A stretch of DNA of 64,000 nt from Panorpa germanica. Lineage: Eukaryota; Arthropoda; Insecta; Mecoptera; Panorpidae. The notes under the pieces were generated by a model. That model saw only the letters and a list, made by a program, of their open reading frames with translations. It searched no databases and was not told the DNA's origin. The stretch spans positions 3,534,001 to 3,598,000 of the forward strand of contig OY783216.1 in assembly GCA_963678705.1 (NCBI GenBank), given 5' to 3'. Within the stretch, counting starts at the first letter, position 1. Each line of letters begins with the position of its first letter. Shown here one piece after another: positions 47,098 through 58,140 of the stretch. Made by a program: the position numbers and the translations under genes.

Positions 47098-48143
47098 GGT
47101 TTTATAAATAAATGTAATTAAATAAAAATTCTTTTTTCTAAAATTTGTATTATTTATATTTGCTTAATTTATTTTGATTTGATTTGATATTTGTTATACG
47201 AGTATATATTTATCGTATATAATCATTGACAGTAAATAGAGCAATTCTTAATGCCGACTTATTACTCTTACTCAAGACAATCTATAAAAACTCAGAGTTA
47301 ATCAAAGTAACAGAATCAGTTGGTCAGTTAAACTATACAATTATGATATTAATGTCTCAATGATCGACCATAATTAACTAAAGATAAATATAAACTAGGT
47401 ATTTTGCTTGGTTAAACTACAGTTATGTTCAACTTGAACCAAAATAACAGCTGAGAAACAAAAGATGCAATTGATCATTGCAAAATCAGCTCTAAGTAAA
47501 CATAACAAACACTTTCTTAAACTCAAATAGATTTATTATATTATTTAAAAGTTAATGCTCTTAATAATTATAGTGATTCTCTTGAAAATGAATTTTTGAA
47601 CGATAAAAGCAATTTTTTAACATTAAACATTACAATACTCATTCAACTTTTCAACTCTACGCGTCTTTTTCAAATGTTTAATTGACATTTCAAATAATTA
47701 ATACAATAATTAGCTGTCTGCTTATGTTTTTAGATTCAACAAGTACTGTTCATTAAAGTTAGACTTGACAGACCGCCATCGGATAGTAAATCATGCAATC
47801 GTCAATGCACAAAGTGCAACAGACTTGTGCAACCCACACTTCACTTCAATCCATAGAGCACACACACACACACGCACGTATGATAACTGTAGATTGGGTT
47901 ACGCGCCATAAGAATTAATTGCAGTATGTACTTTAATATGTTACTTGCTATTACTATGCTTTTTCAGAATGTAAATACTACTTAATATTACTAATAACTT
48001 TTTGAAATTGTTTGATTTTATTGGTAGTTAATAACAATGTAATTCGGAATCGATAAAGGTGTCAATCATTTTAGAAAATAAATTAAAATATTAATCTAAG
48101 TAATAAAAAAATATGCGAATCGAAAGTTCTTAATTAAAAAAAT
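47098..48143. other. AT-rich spacer, nothing recognised
   Basis: A short (AC)n tract lies at about 47861-47874. No gene. Confidence 0.4.
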
Positions 48144-48781
48144 AATGGGCTTGTGACCTCATTTTTAGTGGTCGATTTTTCAATTGTTGATTGAAATTGA
48201 TGTTAATAAATGTGTATTGATGTGCCTATTTTATTAAATATCGAAATATTGAAGGAGATACAGTAATTAAAAATTTGAATTATAGTTTTAGCACTAGAAA
48301 TGGTCGGCCATATTTGTATGACGTGAAATGCATTTTAACGTCAGTTATTTGTTGAGTAGGTCAGTGCTGTGGTAATATTCTGTAGCTGTTGGTAGTCAAA
48401 TAATCAAGTCAAATCAAAGAATAATAAGTTTTTATTTTATTTAACCCTGCTAAGGCAGACATAATATTGAAATTTGATTGTTCCTGGAAATAGCTGTAAA
48501 TAATATCTGATATTTTGATATATAAATACATATAGCAGAGATTTATGAGCTGTAAGGTTGGTAACCTTACACAAGGATTGTGATGTCACATGCACTTGGA
48601 ATGTGTACAACGTTGAATCCCTTTAATAATTAAAGAAACAAAATGACTTTTTTAATTGTTATTATCTCTTAACATATAAGGAGTTATTAAAAAATAATTG
48701 AACATTTGAGGTTCTAGTAACCAACTTTATCAATATGTGGTACACTTTTATAGAAATTAAGACATAGGACACAAGCTCATT
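48144..48781 (-). mobile_element. Family A element, full length, inverted
   Basis: 638 bp, colinear with 12210-12847 in inverse. The termini aatgggcttgtgacct and aggacacaagctcatt each differ by one base from consensus. Confidence 0.92.
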
Positions 48782-49458
48782 GCAGGTAGGGCCAGCTTTA
48801 CTGCCAAAATTATATGCTTAGAAAAGGGTCACGTTATTTAAATTATCCTTGCTTAAACTAAGTTGTAATGTATGTTTTATTTAAGTAGCAAGGAAAATAT
48901 AAGCAAATAACGGCGAAAATATTAAGACATTAAACATAAATGATGTATTACCAACCAATGAATAATAAATTACAAATCAAGTTAATAAAATAACACAATT
49001 GTTTCACTCGATAATAGTAATAGTAATAGTAATTCAACGATTGATTAAGATATAGCTTTTGCATATAACTAGAACTATAAAACTGCTTGTAATACAATCA
49101 ACAATACGATTATAAAAGTGTTGCATCACGCAGCAAGTGATTAATTACGAGGAATATAATTAATTGTTATTGTTAGAAATAATACTCAATGTAAATTGCA
49201 AAATAAACTGTAGAATCAGAAAACGTTTTTCTAACTTATGCACAATTATTCTATTGTTGAAGAATTTTATAAATACTGGTAGGCAGATGTCATTTTTATG
49301 TCATAATTTAGCGCTTTAAATCATAATTTAGCGATTTACCTTTTTAAAGCTATTTAAATTTCGTTTACCACTTCATTTTAACCATATTAATGACGTCATT
49401 AGGTTAGTATGAAAAGGTTATGTGTAGCTTAGACAAAATCTCTCTGGAAAATGTAGAG
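48782..49458. other. AT-rich spacer, nothing recognised
   Basis: A short TAG/AAT trinucleotide run at about 49014-49032. No gene. Confidence 0.4.
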
Positions 49459-50013
49459 AATGGGCTTGTGTCCTATGTCTTAATTTCAATGTACTATGCC
49501 ATTTAATTAGCAAAGGGATTCAAAATTGTACAACATTCCAAATGTGCTCACAACCACTATATTGCTATCTCTTTTATACAACAGAGCGTAAAAGAGATAT
49601 ATTCTTGACAGAACTCTGACAAGTTTACAGGTTACCAACCTTACAGCTCATAAATCTCTGCTATATGTTGATTTTTATATATCAAAATATCAAATATTAT
49701 ATACAGCTATTTCAAGGAAGAATAAAATTTCAATATTGTGTCTGCCGTAACAGGGTTAAATAAAATAAAAACTTACTATTCTTTGATTATTTCGACTACC
49801 AACAGCTACAAAACATTACCACAGCACTGACCTAATCAACAAATAACTGACGTTAAAATATATTTCACGTCATACAAATGGTCGACCATTTCTAGCGCCA
49901 AAACTATAATTGAAGCTTTTAATGGCTATATCTCCGTCAACATTTAGATATTTAATAAAATAGACACGCCAATACACATTTATTAACATCAATTTCAATC
50001 AACAATTGAAAAA
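49459..50013 (+). mobile_element. Family A element, 3' end lost
   Basis: An intact 5' terminus and most of the body are present. The copy ends at caattgaaaaatc and lacks the last ~35 bp with the 3' TIR. The region between 49490 and 49630 carries unrelated or diverged sequence. Confidence 0.88.
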
Positions 50014-50269
50014 TCTTTTATTTTATAATCTTTAAGAAATTAAAATTTAAAAAAAAGTGCACATGTTCCTTATTGTGTTGTTCTTAATAAAGTTTAATAA
50101 TAAATACTACATAAAAACACCATAATAACAATTATAGTTAATCACAAATAAAAACAAATTATCAAACATAATTAAGTAACAACAACAACAAATTGCAAAA
50201 CAAAAATAAAGTAGTGACAACAGTTTTAATTCTATCTTGGCACGAAATTTGTATATAACTAAAATGGTT
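50014..50269. other. AT-rich spacer
   Basis: Nothing recognised. Confidence 0.4.
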
Positions 50270-50700
50270 TTAAAGCTAGATGGTCAGTCCTAGGTCGCCA
50301 AAGCGACTCATGCTCATAAATTGGCACAATTGGTGGTTCCCGGTAACCCAGGAGGCAGCCCTGGGCTGGCTAATCCAATAGTAAAGAACATCGTCGTTGT
50401 GTAATAAGAATTCGAATTGGCAGTGAACTCTTCGTGCGTTGAGATGAATGGAATGGGTCGCGAATTCGCGGACAGTGGGTACAGACGCACCCAACCCATT
50501 TGGTGGGGGACCGTGAGGGTCATAACGTTATAACACATTTCAAATTTACACGCCATTAGATAAATAGCAGAAGAATACATAAAACTACACGACGATAGCT
50601 CTGGTTGAGTGTGGTTGAACATGGAAAATGTGTTAACTATATAATCACATGAGATATGAGTACGAAGTGACCCTGGTTGAGATATTACAATGTTCATTTT
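50270..50700 (-). other. GC-richer patch with overlapping ORFs, probably repeat-derived
   Basis: Minus-strand frames at 50314-50697 (127 codons) and 50276-50494 (72 codons) overlap in different registers. The 127-codon product contains LTVPHQMGWVRLYPLSANSR and a Pro/Gly-rich end (GLASPGLPPGLPGT), without a recognisable domain. Composition is well above background GC. It could be the untranslated end of a retroelement, but I could not match it to anything in the window. Confidence 0.35.
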
Positions 50701-50929
50701 TGTATAAATTATAATTTCATAAGTTCTGTAACAACATTTATATGTATTTCACTTTAATTACTTTGCGTTATCTTTCTAAGGCTTATAAATTAAATTTTCC
50801 GGTAAACGTAGTTACGTATAGTAAGGTTTATTCAACATAATAAAGATTACCATTTACATAAATATATTTAAGGAAATATAATGTCTATATACATAATTAA
50901 AATTAGACAGGATAACGAAAATTGATAAA
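50701..50929. other. AT-rich spacer
   Basis: Nothing recognised. Confidence 0.4.
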
Positions 50930-51575
50930 AGTAAATATAATGAGAGGCTACGGGAGAGAGGCGTACCGGAATATATAGGAGGAAAAGAGATAAGAAATGT
51001 AAAGAAAATTACAAGATTCACAATGGGAAATGAAGACAAAGGCAGTAGGTATTGTGAAAAAAGAGAGGAAAAGTTATACAAAATAAACAATGAATAGAAG
51101 AAGAAGGAGCTGATGAGAGAAGTACAAATAAAGAAGCAGTGGAAAAGGAAGAGTAGCAATGGGGGGAGGAGTAAATAAATAACGATGTCATTTTGATGTC
51201 TAGTAAAACCATGCGAACACCTAGTTGCCATTCCAAACCACAATGTGAATGTGGAGGGAATATTTTTCCTAGTATTAACTCAATGGTCGGACAAAAGAAA
51301 CAGAGTGATAGACGTAAAAGGCGGGAGAAGTGAAAATAAAGACAGAAGGGAAGAAGTATAGTGAAAATATAATAGAGGGTTTGTTGAGAGGAGACAAAGA
51401 AGACAAGAGGTGAGGAAACGGTGAGGAAAAATGAAGGGAGAAGAAGCAGAAAGTACTTTTGGAAATACACAGATCTAGAATAGTTTTAAGTTTAATTTCA
51501 AGTTGAAGTTCTATGAAATGTATTAAGAAAGTAGATTGTAAAGGCACACAATTAATATAATAATAATAAAGAAGG
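50930..51575 (+). pseudogene. Non-LTR retrotransposon C-terminal fragment and 3' end (lineage 2)
   Basis: Near 50950-51070 one frame reads RGVPEYIGGKEIRNVKK, then TRFTMGNEDKGSRY, colinear with PQYLIEKDIKHIRRTARFRLGNEEKGNRYW of 17735-18125. The cysteines of the zinc knuckle are lost. The GA-rich 3' region follows (gaagcagaaagtacttttgg near 51447) and ends with a gtagattgtaaaggcacaca block and an AATAAT-type tail near 51570. The long minus-strand frames (50854-51679) are shadows of the purine-rich strand. The segment at 51180-51260 differs from other copies and may be a small insertion. Confidence 0.7.
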
Positions 51576-52260
51576 ATGTCATTGAAAGCAGCTACTGATA
51601 AGAGACAAGGAAGGAAGAAGATAGATAGCAAAGGTACAGAGAGGAAGGAAGGAGAAAGAAAAAAAAGTGACAAAAACACGGAGTTGAAAATGGAGCTAAC
51701 TTAACAGTACAATGGTCAAAAAGGAGAAGAGCGACACGAGAAGATTGAGTACATTTTTCGGAAATTGAAAATAGGTTCAGTTTAGTTTCATGTAGTTAAA
51801 TTTAATAAAGGCATCTTTAGTGAATACAAAAATCATGCTAAACTCATGTCTGTGTCTACCCTCTACCCCTCTAATTAATTGCTGTCTCTGTTATACAAGT
51901 GAGTGCAAAAGAGATATACGATACGTTTGTTACATCACACAAAAAATGGAGAAGACCATTCAATCAATAGATTGAATTTAATACAAGAATATTCTATGTA
52001 TTATATATATCTGTATTCTTTAATAATTTTTGTTAATTAAATAAAATAACAATGGTTGTATTAAATTAGCAAAGTTAAAAATTTGAATATAAGAATAAAC
52101 GAGACATTTAATTTCCGGCAGAAGAATAAACGTTAATTGGATCGAAATTGTAAACAAATTCCTAAAAATTTAAACGTATTTAATTTAGACGATATTTGTA
52201 AATGATAGGACGTTTTATTCTCACAATTTCTCGGATAGCATAATTATTTTATTAAATAAC
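51576..52260. other. Spacer, purine-rich then AT-rich
   Basis: The purine-rich segment at 51590-51740 resembles the retrotransposon 3' UTR and may be a second fragment of it. The rest shows nothing. Confidence 0.35.
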
Positions 52261-52263
52261 TAA

Positions 52264-52818
52264 GGCCCGGTTTTATGGTTCGTCTTACTATCGAACTAAA
52301 TAGCTAACTCCCGAATTAAACGAAAAATGGGTTTTATCATCAAGGGTTAACGCTAACTCGGAACTAAAATCGCGGAGTAAGATATCCCGTCATAAATCAA
52401 GGTTTAAATATTTAACCCGGAGTAAGTGTGCAACAGAGATAAAATATCATGCTATCTCAGCCAGTTTAGCTATCATTATTATAATATTTTAGGTTATAAT
52501 ATTAAATTATTGTTTATTTTGTGAGTGACTATAATCAATTATCAATAACAGATGATGAGGAAGATCAGCTATTATACAAATATAGTACTAAGTTGAGAAA
52601 TCCGTCATTTTTAAAACAGTAATTAAACTGAATCTTGCATTCCCATGGGTTTACAACTGTAAACAAATATTCGAATTTCATAAAATATGGTTTACGTCTC
52701 TACTAACTAACACGGGATTAAATTTGGATGATAAAACCCGATACAAAAATAAGTACCGAACTAAGCTAACTCGGGGTTTCATAACCCCGAAGTAAATAAA
52801 AAACCATAAAACCGGCCC
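52264..52818 (+). mobile_element. Harbinger-like TIR element (family D), copy 2
   Basis: Flanked by TAA on both sides (52261-52263 and 52819-52821). Termini are GGCCCGGTTTTATGGTT and, read inward from the right, GGGCCGGTTTTATGGTT. It is roughly 95% identical by eye to 27168-27738. The small ORF of copy 1 is broken here by a ~7-bp deletion over its internal ATG and another of about 10-12 bp downstream. Confidence 0.88.
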
Positions 52819-52821
52819 TAA

Positions 52822-53088
52822 GAGTTTTAATTTGTTTGTGCAGTAACATACCAAATTTCAACTTTCTCTCTGTTATAGAAACACAATATATATATAATAT
52901 TTATAAATTTTGTATAATAAAAAGAAAAATGCGTTTCATATAAAAAAAAAAACTTGAACATGAACTGCTTAATTCACGCTTTATCTAATCTTATCTTTTT
53001 GTTTGTTTATATAAATAAGTACCTATGTTTCTATTGGTTAAACTATCCTCAACACAATATCTAGTTTGTGACGTATGCAGCTATTAAA
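52822..53088. other. AT-rich spacer
   Basis: Nothing recognised. Confidence 0.4.
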
Positions 53089-53274
53089 GGCCTCATACAC
53101 ACTCGAACATGTTGGGCTCGGTAAAACTAATTGTAAATATTAAATTAATGAAAATAGGAATTCCATTTTAAGTTATTCCTCTGTTAGATCGAATATCTCT
53201 CATTTTTATGCGTGTTTGTACATGTTCACGGAACCAATTATCAATCAAACATGTTTGAGTGTGTATAGGGCCTT
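53087..53274. mobile_element. Short MITE with GGCC ends
   Basis: The left end is aaggcctcatacacactcga and the right end read inward is aagggccctatacacactca-like (exactly: ggccctatacacactcaaac). Both continue with acatgtt. About 188 bp. The flanks form ctatta / taatag, so a TTA or TAA target is likely. This fits a Tourist-like (PIF/Harbinger) MITE. The ORF at 53259-53450 starts in its end and is not a gene. Confidence 0.65.
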
Positions 53275-54213
53275 TAATAGTTTACACATGCATGTGGTAT
53301 AAACGTTATATCAATATTCTTTTCCGTTTCCTTGGTTTCACGGTCACTCACACATGCAAAACATCTGATTTGTTGAAATTACGTTTTTATCCCGATAACA
53401 TAGAGATAGCTGCAGGTAATACACCATACACACCAATGAATCATCGATAAAACACCATATTATTTTTATTTGCGTGTTTCACTTATAGATTAAACAACTG
53501 TAATATATTCTAGATATCCAAGAGAAAAGGAAATGAAAATTTTTGCTTATCTACTTTAATGAATTTAACTTTGGGTAATTAAATAAATATAAACAACATA
53601 TGTATTTACTTTGTAGTTAAATCTACTGTACAACTGATTAATTAAAACCAGTGAGTAATAAACAATTCAATAAAAACAATTTTATTTTGTCCTTAAGCGA
53701 TTTTGTTGAATCATTTCCGCAAGACGTAACAGCAAGGAAATAAAACACCTTAAATGTTTTTTTTTTATATTCAATGTTTAAAAATAAACCACTTTCAATT
53801 AAAGTTAGACCGATATAGTTCGTTAATTATGACGCATAAATTAATTAAAAAATGTATAAATAATCCGTTAAATATGGTTCAACTATATTTATTTTATCTC
53901 TGAGTCAAATGACCTTTCAGTAAAAAAAAAACCTAATGCTTGTATATTAGTATGATATGTATATATGCAATGCCGACCGCGGCCTTAGAACTAAACAAAC
54001 TGTAAGTGCTAATGAGGTTGTTACGTAATAAATACTGGCATTCTTCTAAAAAATGAAGTCAACGATGGAACTTGTCGGAAGACGTATAAACAGCAGTTGA
54101 TATACTGTGAAAGCCTGAAAATTGGAGCCGAAAGACTGGAGTACTCACAACTCTAGAATCCAAAGTCTTTAATCAATTGCCAAAGTATACAACAAATAAA
54201 ATACGATTAGGTA
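53275..54213. other. AT-rich spacer, nothing recognised
   Basis: No coding feature or shared repeat seen. Confidence 0.4.
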
Positions 54214-54614
54214 TTATTCCCATTTACTGATTTAACTTTGTATTTAATTTTAATTGTATAGCATATGAAATATTCCATGTACCATTTTACATTCAGAATT
54301 TGATTTACGTTTTCTTTGTTTACAATGCTTCTAAATTAAAAAATCCATATTATATTATAACCTCCAAAATGTGACAATCTGTCAAAATGCAGTAGGATTT
54401 ATTTTTAAAAGAAGTTCAATATCAGTTTGTCAAAAATTAAAACAATTTCTGTTACTAACTGTAGTTATTCCACATTAAATTTTGTACAACTGTAGAACTG
54501 TCACCAACTAAATTAACTAAACTAAAATTAAAACACGAATATGACAACCTATTCTGAAAACCTGAAATTGAGTTTAAAATATTAATTAAATATCAAAACA
54601 GTGATTGGGTATGA
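54214..54614 (+). mobile_element. Family B element, shortened copy
   Basis: The left end is ttattcccatttactg and the right end read inward is tcatacccaatcactgtttt. The interior is colinear with 46594-47097 with several deletions (about 100 bp in total). It abuts the TA of the exon-carrying element at 54615. Confidence 0.8.
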
Positions 54615-54635
54615 TAGTGCAGGCGCTATAGGTAG

Positions 54636-55016
54636 TTGAGTATGCAAAATGTGAGGACCGGCAACTATGGTCGGATTCTTATACCTGAGACCCCAAATAA
54701 TAACAAAACACATCTTGCCACCAGCTGTGATGGTCCCTTCCCGCTCCCTTCACATCCCCTCTCCGAGCTAACTGTAAGCATAGCGCGCTTAGGTATTCAG
54801 TGTGTTAGATATTCACCTGCAGAAGCAAATAAATCGTTGAAATGCTTAATTTGTAGAAAATTAACGAGGAACAAAGACAAGCAGCTGTATTTGTGTTCCG
54901 AAAATTCAGCAGCGGAACAAATTTTAAATACTGCACGCAGTAAACAAGACCATGTTTTTACTCAACTTAGTACTTGTCAACGGCCTGAAGATTTATTTGC
55001 TATCGAAGTGAGGTAA
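54636..55016 (+). CDS. 126-codon ORF spanning a captured exon
   Basis: The ORF starts at an ATG inside the left TIR (MSMQNVRTG), crosses the intron-like part and reads through the captured exon to a stop just past the donor. The exon part has KCLICRK, then YLCSENSAAEQILNTA, and ends with PEDLFAIEV. The CxxC followed by a Cys, and DLxAIE at the exon end, resemble the start of a zinc-binding domain found in many invertebrate repeat-linked proteins, in which DLxAxE is followed by KYHxxC. That continuation is absent because the exon ends here. The inverted copy (55870-56250) encodes the same protein with one substitution (Pro35 to Leu). Whether the ORF is translated is unknown. Near-identity may simply reflect recent duplication. 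Confidence 0.4.
   Translation: MSMQNVRTGNYGRILIPETPNNNKTHLATSCDGPFPLPSHPLSELTVSIARLGIQCVRYSPAEANKSLKCLICRKLTRNKDKQLYLCSENSAAEQILNTARSKQDHVFTQLSTCQRPEDLFAIEVR
54823..55012 (+). other. Captured exon with splice acceptor and donor (copy 1)
   Basis: 190 bp open in the ORF frame. It is preceded by a pyrimidine-containing acceptor, tattcacctgcag, ending at 54822. It is followed by a consensus donor, gtgag|gtaaaa, with gt at 55013. A further donor-like ctgtaagc lies at about 54770-54777. The exon enters in phase 1 and leaves in phase 2. The parent gene is not in this window. Confidence 0.6.
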
Positions 55017-55146
55017 AAAAAAATGGAGCAAATATTTGACCGGCAAGATCCGCATTATTAATTTTTGACTTTTTCTTAACTTAAATCCGTTGGTGGAAAT
55101 CGGTCCTCACATTTTGCATACTCACTTACCTCTAGCGCCCAGTCTA

Positions 55147-55721
55147 ATGAGACTTTAACCATGCTTTTACAGTAATTTACTTAATGCTATCAAAAATATA
55201 GAAAAGATATCTCAGTGAAATTTAATGGAGCAGAATTAATTTTTATGTCCTTATTGCAAAAGGGTACAGATATGAGGAAATTAATTGAAAAGATGTAATA
55301 AAGTGAAAGATATTTTTATATTCCGCGAGAAGAAATTCTAATTAAAAATAAAGTTATGTTACAAAATATTGAATCCTAAAAAAAAATGTATTTTAGTATC
55401 CAGAAGATAAAATCACGAAAATAAGTGAAATTTGTTAAATAATCTTTTGGAATATAATAAAATAATTTTGCGATAATCCATTTTATCCATATTTCCTATA
55501 GAAACAATAAATAATATTTTATAATAATTAATACATCGTGCATTTCTTCAATTAACAAAAATAAATAAATAATTAGCATAGCAGTTTTTTATTTAATAAA
55601 CAATTAAACTTTTAATACTTATTCAAGGTTAATAACAATAACTAAACTATAATAAAATAGACTTAGCGCATTTCCAACTTAATAACCAAAAAAAAATATA
55701 TATTTATTCGAAAATTTGTAT
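55147..55721. other. Spacer between the two exon-carrying elements
   Basis: About 575 bp of AT-rich sequence with no ORF, no palindromy and no recognised repeat. Confidence 0.5.
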
Positions 55722-55723
55722 TA

Positions 55724-56269
55724 GACCGGGCGCGCTAAAGGTAAGTGAGTATGCAAAATGTGAGGACCGAATTCCACCAATGGATTTAAGCTAAGAATAG
55801 GTCAAAAATTAATAATGCGGATCTTGCCGGTCAAATATTTGGTCCATTTTTTTTTTACCCCACTTTTTTTTACCTCACTTCGATAGCAAATAAATCTTCA
55901 GGCCGTTGACAAGTACTAAGTTGAGTAAAAACATGGTCTTGTTTACTGCGTGCAGTATTTAAAATTTGTTCCGCTGCTGAATTTTCGGAACACAAATACA
56001 GCTGTTTGTCTTTGTTCCTCGTTAATTTTCTACAAATTAAGCATTTCAACGATTTATTTGCTTCTGCAGGTGAATACCTAACACACTGAATACCTAAACG
56101 CGCTATGCTTACAGTTAGCTCGGAGAGGGGATGTGAAGGGAGCAGGAAGGGACCATCACAGCTGGTGGCAAGATGTGTTTTGTTATTATTTGGGGTCTCA
56201 GGTATAAGAATCCGACCATAGTTGCCGGTCCTCACATTTTGCATACTCAACTACCTATAGCGCCTGCAC
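55724..56269 (-). mobile_element. Exon-carrying TIR element, copy 2 (inverted)
   Basis: 546 bp bounded by TA (55722-55723 and 56270-56271). It is the inverse of 54617-55144 at about 97-98% identity by eye. Differences are an extra ~16 bp after the donor (a local duplication of the gaggtaaaaaaaagtgg type), an extra GC in the inner terminus, and scattered substitutions. With copy 1 it forms a 1.65-kb inverted repeat. Confidence 0.85.
55870..56250 (-). CDS. 126-codon ORF of the inverted copy
   Basis: Same reading as 54636-55016 with a single residue change at position 35. The exon with its splice sites lies at 55874-56063 on the minus strand. Convergent or divergent transcription of the two copies could form double-stranded RNA; this is inference only. 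Confidence 0.4.
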   Translation of the reverse strand: MSMQNVRTGNYGRILIPETPNNNKTHLATSCDGPFLLPSHPLSELTVSIARLGIQCVRYSPAEANKSLKCLICRKLTRNKDKQLYLCSENSAAEQILNTARSKQDHVFTQLSTCQRPEDLFAIEVR

Positions 56270-57654
56270 TATATGTATTTTTACCAAATGTTAAAATCGC
56301 ACTGACTTGGAAAGTCATAGCATATGCGTTATTATGTTAATTATGAATAAAATATCAGAATGTTGGATGTCGCATGTTGGAGTCACACTGTGTTTTTGTA
56401 AACAGAACATACAAATATCGCAGCTAGTTTATTGCACAATACATTATCGTGATTCTTACATTTCGTTTGTTTAGTTTACTCGTAAAATTGTTTAATTGAA
56501 ACTGGGCATTAAATTAAAATATCTATTGTATTAATATTGCCCATTGTATTGCATGATTTATATCATTACTAGGTATACCTATCTCACTCTAACTTACAGC
56601 CGTTTCCATCTGCAATTATGAGTAATATAACTAGATAAATTTGCAATAAACATTTATTATTCACCTAGCGCTGGATTAAAACAAGTTTTTGTAGTAATAA
56701 TTTAATACAGAACGTGTCAGTGTCAGCTATGTGAATTGGTAGTGGAATTCCACGTAAGGAATTCCTTGAACCGAACGGATGACTAAGAACAATTTGGAAA
56801 TTTGTAAAAATTATCAGAATTTGTTTAGAAAGGTATGAGGTAATTTTATCACTAATAAGGAGTAAATAGCAGCATTATCATCTTCCATTCAATGTCAAAT
56901 TTACTTCATGTTTTTTCTTAAAAGATTTATTTAAATTTGTCATCGTATGTCGTATACTAGAATTATTGCTTTCTTTACCAATGTTCTGGAGAAATGCAAA
57001 AAAAAAACACTAGATGATTGCAAGAGTGAGAAAAAATGAAATTTCTAGAAAAATAGTTATGCTTTATATACATTCTTTTAGAGTTGAGAACAATCACCTA
57101 GAAGAATTTCATTTTTTTCTAATTTCTTTCAGTTAATACAATAAAAAAAAAAAATTTTTAGTTTTACTATTACTAGAACATATTTTTTCCAATTTACAAA
57201 AATTTTTAGCGCTTATTCTCAAATTTGTACTATAACAATGAATATATAAAATACATTTTATTTATTTTTTATAAATATTGAGAACGTAATTCTCCGATTT
57301 TTGAAGTCTGTAAATCTAGTGTTAACCAATCTGATAATTTTGTTTGCTTCAATAAATAATCTATATCAATGCTGCCACTTGTGCATAGCATATATGGTAT
57401 ACATACCCACACACAAGCATATAGTACATTACAAATCGAAAGAGTTTCATAACAAACATCTATAAATAACAACATGCTCTGAATCTTATTACCGATAATA
57501 GAAGTACGATACGATACGATGGTAGTTGAATCAAATCAATAAATCAATGAAATTATCAGATCAATTGATAGTAACGATGCTGATGATAGAACAAGGAAGG
57601 AATAATTTATTTTAAATTAATATTCGTTATATACCAATATATTTTTATTTATTT
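56270..57654. other. AT-rich spacer with an unrecognised 68-codon ORF
   Basis: A minus-strand ORF at 57269-57475 ends SDWLTLDLQTSKIGELRSQY, unusually hydrophilic for the region, but with no domain or copy elsewhere. Otherwise nothing recognised. Confidence 0.35.
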
Positions 57655-58140
57655 ATTGATTACGTATTGTTTTATTTATTTATTTTGTTTATTTTTTATT
57701 ATTAATACTTCACGGGCTTTTTAAGACCACGGTCCTTTTTTCGCCCTTATTTTATTTACGTTTTAACTATTTACATTTCATTATTATTATTACTACCTAA
57801 ATTTTTAACCCCGCTTTATGCCATAACCTGTCTATGACTAGGCACACGGGCCACCTCGGATATTTTAATATTTCCTCCATACTCGTAGGCAACTCCACTC
57901 CATTTTTCACCAAAACTCTGTACAAATTATTTCTGCAGACCTCCGTTTCTGTACATTGGAAGATCAAATGTTCTCAAATCTGCTACCCCTTCTTCACAAT
58001 TGCACATATCTTCTTCTACCAAGTGATTTCTTTTCAAATGTGCCAATGCCCCTGTATGGTCTACCTTCAGTCTCGAGATAAGTGATAACACTCTTCTCGG
58101 ACCTTAGGCTTTCCACCACCAACGACGTCCGCACACACAT
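57655..58140 (-). pseudogene. Non-LTR retrotransposon C-terminal fragment (lineage 3)
   Basis: Reading the minus strand from about 58070 gives HTGALAHLKRNHLVEEDMC, then CEEG. After a frameshift near 57972 it continues EHLIFQCTETEVCRNN, and then a Leu/Trp-rich tail ending WHKAGLKI at a stop at 57797-57799. The TGHxxxxxHL stretch and the CNC-x(n)-EHLIFQC knuckle are the ORF2 C-terminus of jockey/R1-like elements. The 3' UTR includes aaggaccgtggtcttaaaaa and ends in an AAATAAAT-type tail at 57655-57690. It differs in sequence from lineages 1 and 2. The plus-strand frame at 57834-58085 and the minus-strand frame at 57994-58176 are shadows or out of frame. Confidence 0.8.

Larger units (their letters stand above)
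54617..55144 (+). mobile_element. Exon-carrying TIR element, copy 1
   Basis: 528 bp bounded by TA on both sides (54615-54616 and 55145-55146). The left terminus is GTGCAGGCGCTATAGGTAG. The right terminus read inward is GACTGGGCGCTAGAGGTAA. Both then continue identically with gagtatgcaaaatgtgagga, giving TIRs of about 45 bp. The interior holds a host-like exon (54823-55012) with its splice acceptor and donor. No transposase. The structure is that of a gene-capturing non-autonomous TIR element (Pack-type). The TA flanks suggest a TA target; the superfamily is otherwise undetermined. Confidence 0.85.

Noticed and set aside
50854..51679. Long minus-strand ORFs (129, 150 and 134 codons), rich in Phe, Ser, Leu and Pro
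   Set aside because: They are complements of the purine-rich plus-strand 3' region of a retrotransposon tail. The composition and overlap in three registers mark them as shadows.
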